From: Candidatus Hydrogenedentota bacterium
Lineage (GTDB): Bacteria > Hydrogenedentota > Hydrogenedentia > Hydrogenedentales > CAITNO01
NCBI GenBank assembly: GCA_029554925.1
Contig: JAKPUV010000946.1
Location: 1 to 14,932, forward strand
Direction of reading: 5' to 3'
DNA: 14,932 nt
The notes under the pieces were generated by a model that had not been told where the DNA came from, did not search any database, and saw only the letters and a program-made list of their open reading frames with translations. Of the stretch, positions 13,703-14,932 are shown piece after piece (position 1 is the stretch's first letter; every line of letters starts with the position of its first letter). Made by a program: the position numbers and the translations under genes.

Positions 13703-14932
13703 ATGCCCGACATCTCCGCCGCCGCCGCGCTGATCGCGCGCGCCCTGGAACAGAACCAGCCCTCCCTTTCCGAGCACGACTCGAAGCGCGTGCTGGCCGC
13801 CTATGGCGTGCGCGTGGCGGACGAGGCGTTTGCGGACACCCCGGACGCCGCCGCCGACGCCGCCGCGCGGCTGGGATTTCCCGCCGCCGTGAAGGGCTGC
13901 GGCGCGGGCCTGGCGCACAAGTCCGACCGGGGCCTCGTGCGGCTGCATCTGGCGGACGCGGCGGCGGCGCGCGCGGCGGCGGAGGCGCTGCTGGCGGCGG
14001 GCGCGCCGGGGCTGCTGGTGCAGCGCATGGCCCGGGGCCGCCGCGAGCTGATCATCGGCGCCGCGCGCGACGCGGCGTTCGGGCCGCAGGTGATGCTGGG
14101 TCTCGGCGGCGTGTCGGTGGAGGCCGTGGGCGACGTTGCGTTCCGCCTGCCGCCGGTGGACGCGCGCGGCGTCCGCGAGATGATCCTGGAACTCCGGGGC
14201 CGCCGCCTCTTCGACGCCTTCCGCGGCGGGCCGCCGGTGTCGCCGGAGGCGCTGGAAACGGCGCTCAACGCCGTGGGCCGCATCCTGGCGGACCACCCCT
14301 GCGTGTCGCACGTGGACATCAACCCCCTCATCGTCGAGGACGGCGTCCCGGTCGCCGTGGACGCCCTCATTTCCCTGGCCCCCGGGGCGGCCGCGCCGCC
14401 GGAGGCGGCCGCGCCCGCGTGGGCGCCCGAACGTTTCCTCGCGCTCTTTGAGCCGGAATCCGTGGCCGTGGTCGGCGCGTCCGACTCGCCGCTGAAATGG
14501 GGCTTCCGCATCCTGTTCAACACCCTGGAGGGCGGCTACCGGGGCCGCCTCTACGGCGTGAACCCGCGCCACAAAGAGCTGCTGGGTGTGCCGTGCTTTC
14601 CGTCCATCGCGGCCCTGCCGGAGGCCCCCGACCTCGCGGTGATCGTGATCCCGCCGCCGGGCGTGCCCGACGCCGTCCGCGCCTGCGCGGCGCGGGGCGT
14701 GAAGGCGGTCGTCGTGATCACGGCGGGCTTCGGCGAGCTGGAGGACGCCGCCGCGCGCGGGCTCCAGGAGGAGGTCGTCCGCGCGGCGCGCGAGACGGGC
14801 CTGCTGCTGGCGGGGCCCAACTGCGCGGGCGTGGCGAGCCCCGCGCCCCACGCCCTCTACTGCGGCATGTTCGTGCGCCATCCCGGCGCGGGCGGGCTGT
14901 CCATTGTCTCCCAGAGCGGGAACGTCGGCGGC
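13703..14932 (+). CDS. NDP-forming acyl-CoA synthetase (acetate-CoA ligase family), N-terminal part
   Basis: 410 residues are visible; the gene runs off the right edge. ATG at 13703 follows GAGGAG at 8 nt. The family interconverts acyl-CoA plus ADP (or GDP) and phosphate with acid, CoA and ATP. Residues about 5-225 form the ATP-grasp (beta) part: GFPAAVKG (58-65), LAHKSDRG (70-77), FGPQVMLGLGGVSVE (126-140) and DINPLIVEDG (205-214). Residues about 245-345 form the Rossmann CoA-binding (alpha) part: VAVVGASDSPLKWGF (254-268), YGVNP and VITAGFGE. GPNCAGV (371-377) and SQSGNVGG (403-410) open the succinyl-CoA-ligase-like domain. The order is beta then alpha, the reverse of the commoner fused form. 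The alpha-subunit phospho-His region lies past the edge. Product chain length is unknown. Confidence 0.92.
   Translation, partial: MPDISAAAALIARALEQNQPSLSEHDSKRVLAAYGVRVADEAFADTPDAAADAAARLGFPAAVKGCGAGLAHKSDRGLVRLHLADAAAARAAAEALLAAGAPGLLVQRMARGRRELIIGAARDAAFGPQVMLGLGGVSVEAVGDVAFRLPPVDARGVREMILELRGRRLFDAFRGGPPVSPEALETALNAVGRILADHPCVSHVDINPLIVEDGVPVAVDALISLAPGAAAPPEAAAPAWAPERFLALFEPESVAVVGASDSPLKWGFRILFNTLEGGYRGRLYGVNPRHKELLGVPCFPSIAALPEAPDLAVIVIPPPGVPDAVRACAARGVKAVVVITAGFGELEDAAARGLQEEVVRAARETGLLLAGPNCAGVASPAPHALYCGMFVRHPGAGGLSIVSQSGNVGG

Noticed and set aside
13679..14881. Minus-strand open frame of 400 codons at the right edge
   Set aside because: It is opposite the plus-strand acyl-CoA synthetase, which has a promoter, ribosome site and family motifs. 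The minus translation is His/Arg/Gly-rich without domains.

Overview
The window is a GC-rich bacterial chromosomal segment. Nearly all genes lie on the minus strand; the one at the right edge is on the plus strand. Secreted proteins with Ig-like tail repeats, a PhoPQ-type esterase, PASTA and ResB-type proteins, and intergenic arrays of the 9-nt unit GTCCGACCG suggest an uncultured lineage near Planctomycetes, Lentisphaerae or Hydrogenedentes. The taxon is an inference, since no rRNA is present.

Layout, left to right. (1) 1-831: a small lipoprotein whose stop overlaps the start of a ResB-like cytochrome c biogenesis gene (ATGA), cut by the window edge. (2) 832-5660: two secreted-protein genes, one unknown with a PASTA domain and one a PhoPQ-activated pathogenicity-related alpha/beta hydrolase. 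They end in the same 184-residue pair of Ig-like repeats. Each is followed downstream by the same composite intergenic element of three short conserved blocks plus 9-nt tandem repeats. (3) 5751-7402: a three-gene operon read right to left: promoter, Cys-rich zinc-finger/membrane protein, single-span helical-repeat protein, and the rRNA 2'-O-methyltransferase rlmB (GTGA overlap). (4) 7390-11697: a defence-type island with lower GC. It carries a single-chain GmrSD-like enzyme (DUF262 + DUF1524 HNH), an AlbA_2/Schlafen-type ATP-binding protein, and the first ~34 codons of an HsdR restriction subunit joined by ATGA overlap and then broken off. Imperfect 56-nt direct repeats flank the island. An IS4-like transposase start fragment sits at one edge. 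(5) 11812-13563: metG. (6) 13564-13702: a divergent promoter region. (7) 13703-14932: the 5' part of an NDP-forming acyl-CoA synthetase, ATP-grasp half first.

The most interesting part is the island. The AlbA_2 protein and the coupled hsdR start look like the remains of a type I restriction locus. hsdM and hsdS are absent within the window, hsdR is deleted, and a GmrSD-type nuclease now heads the operon. Whether the two intact genes work as a defence pair cannot be told from sequence alone.
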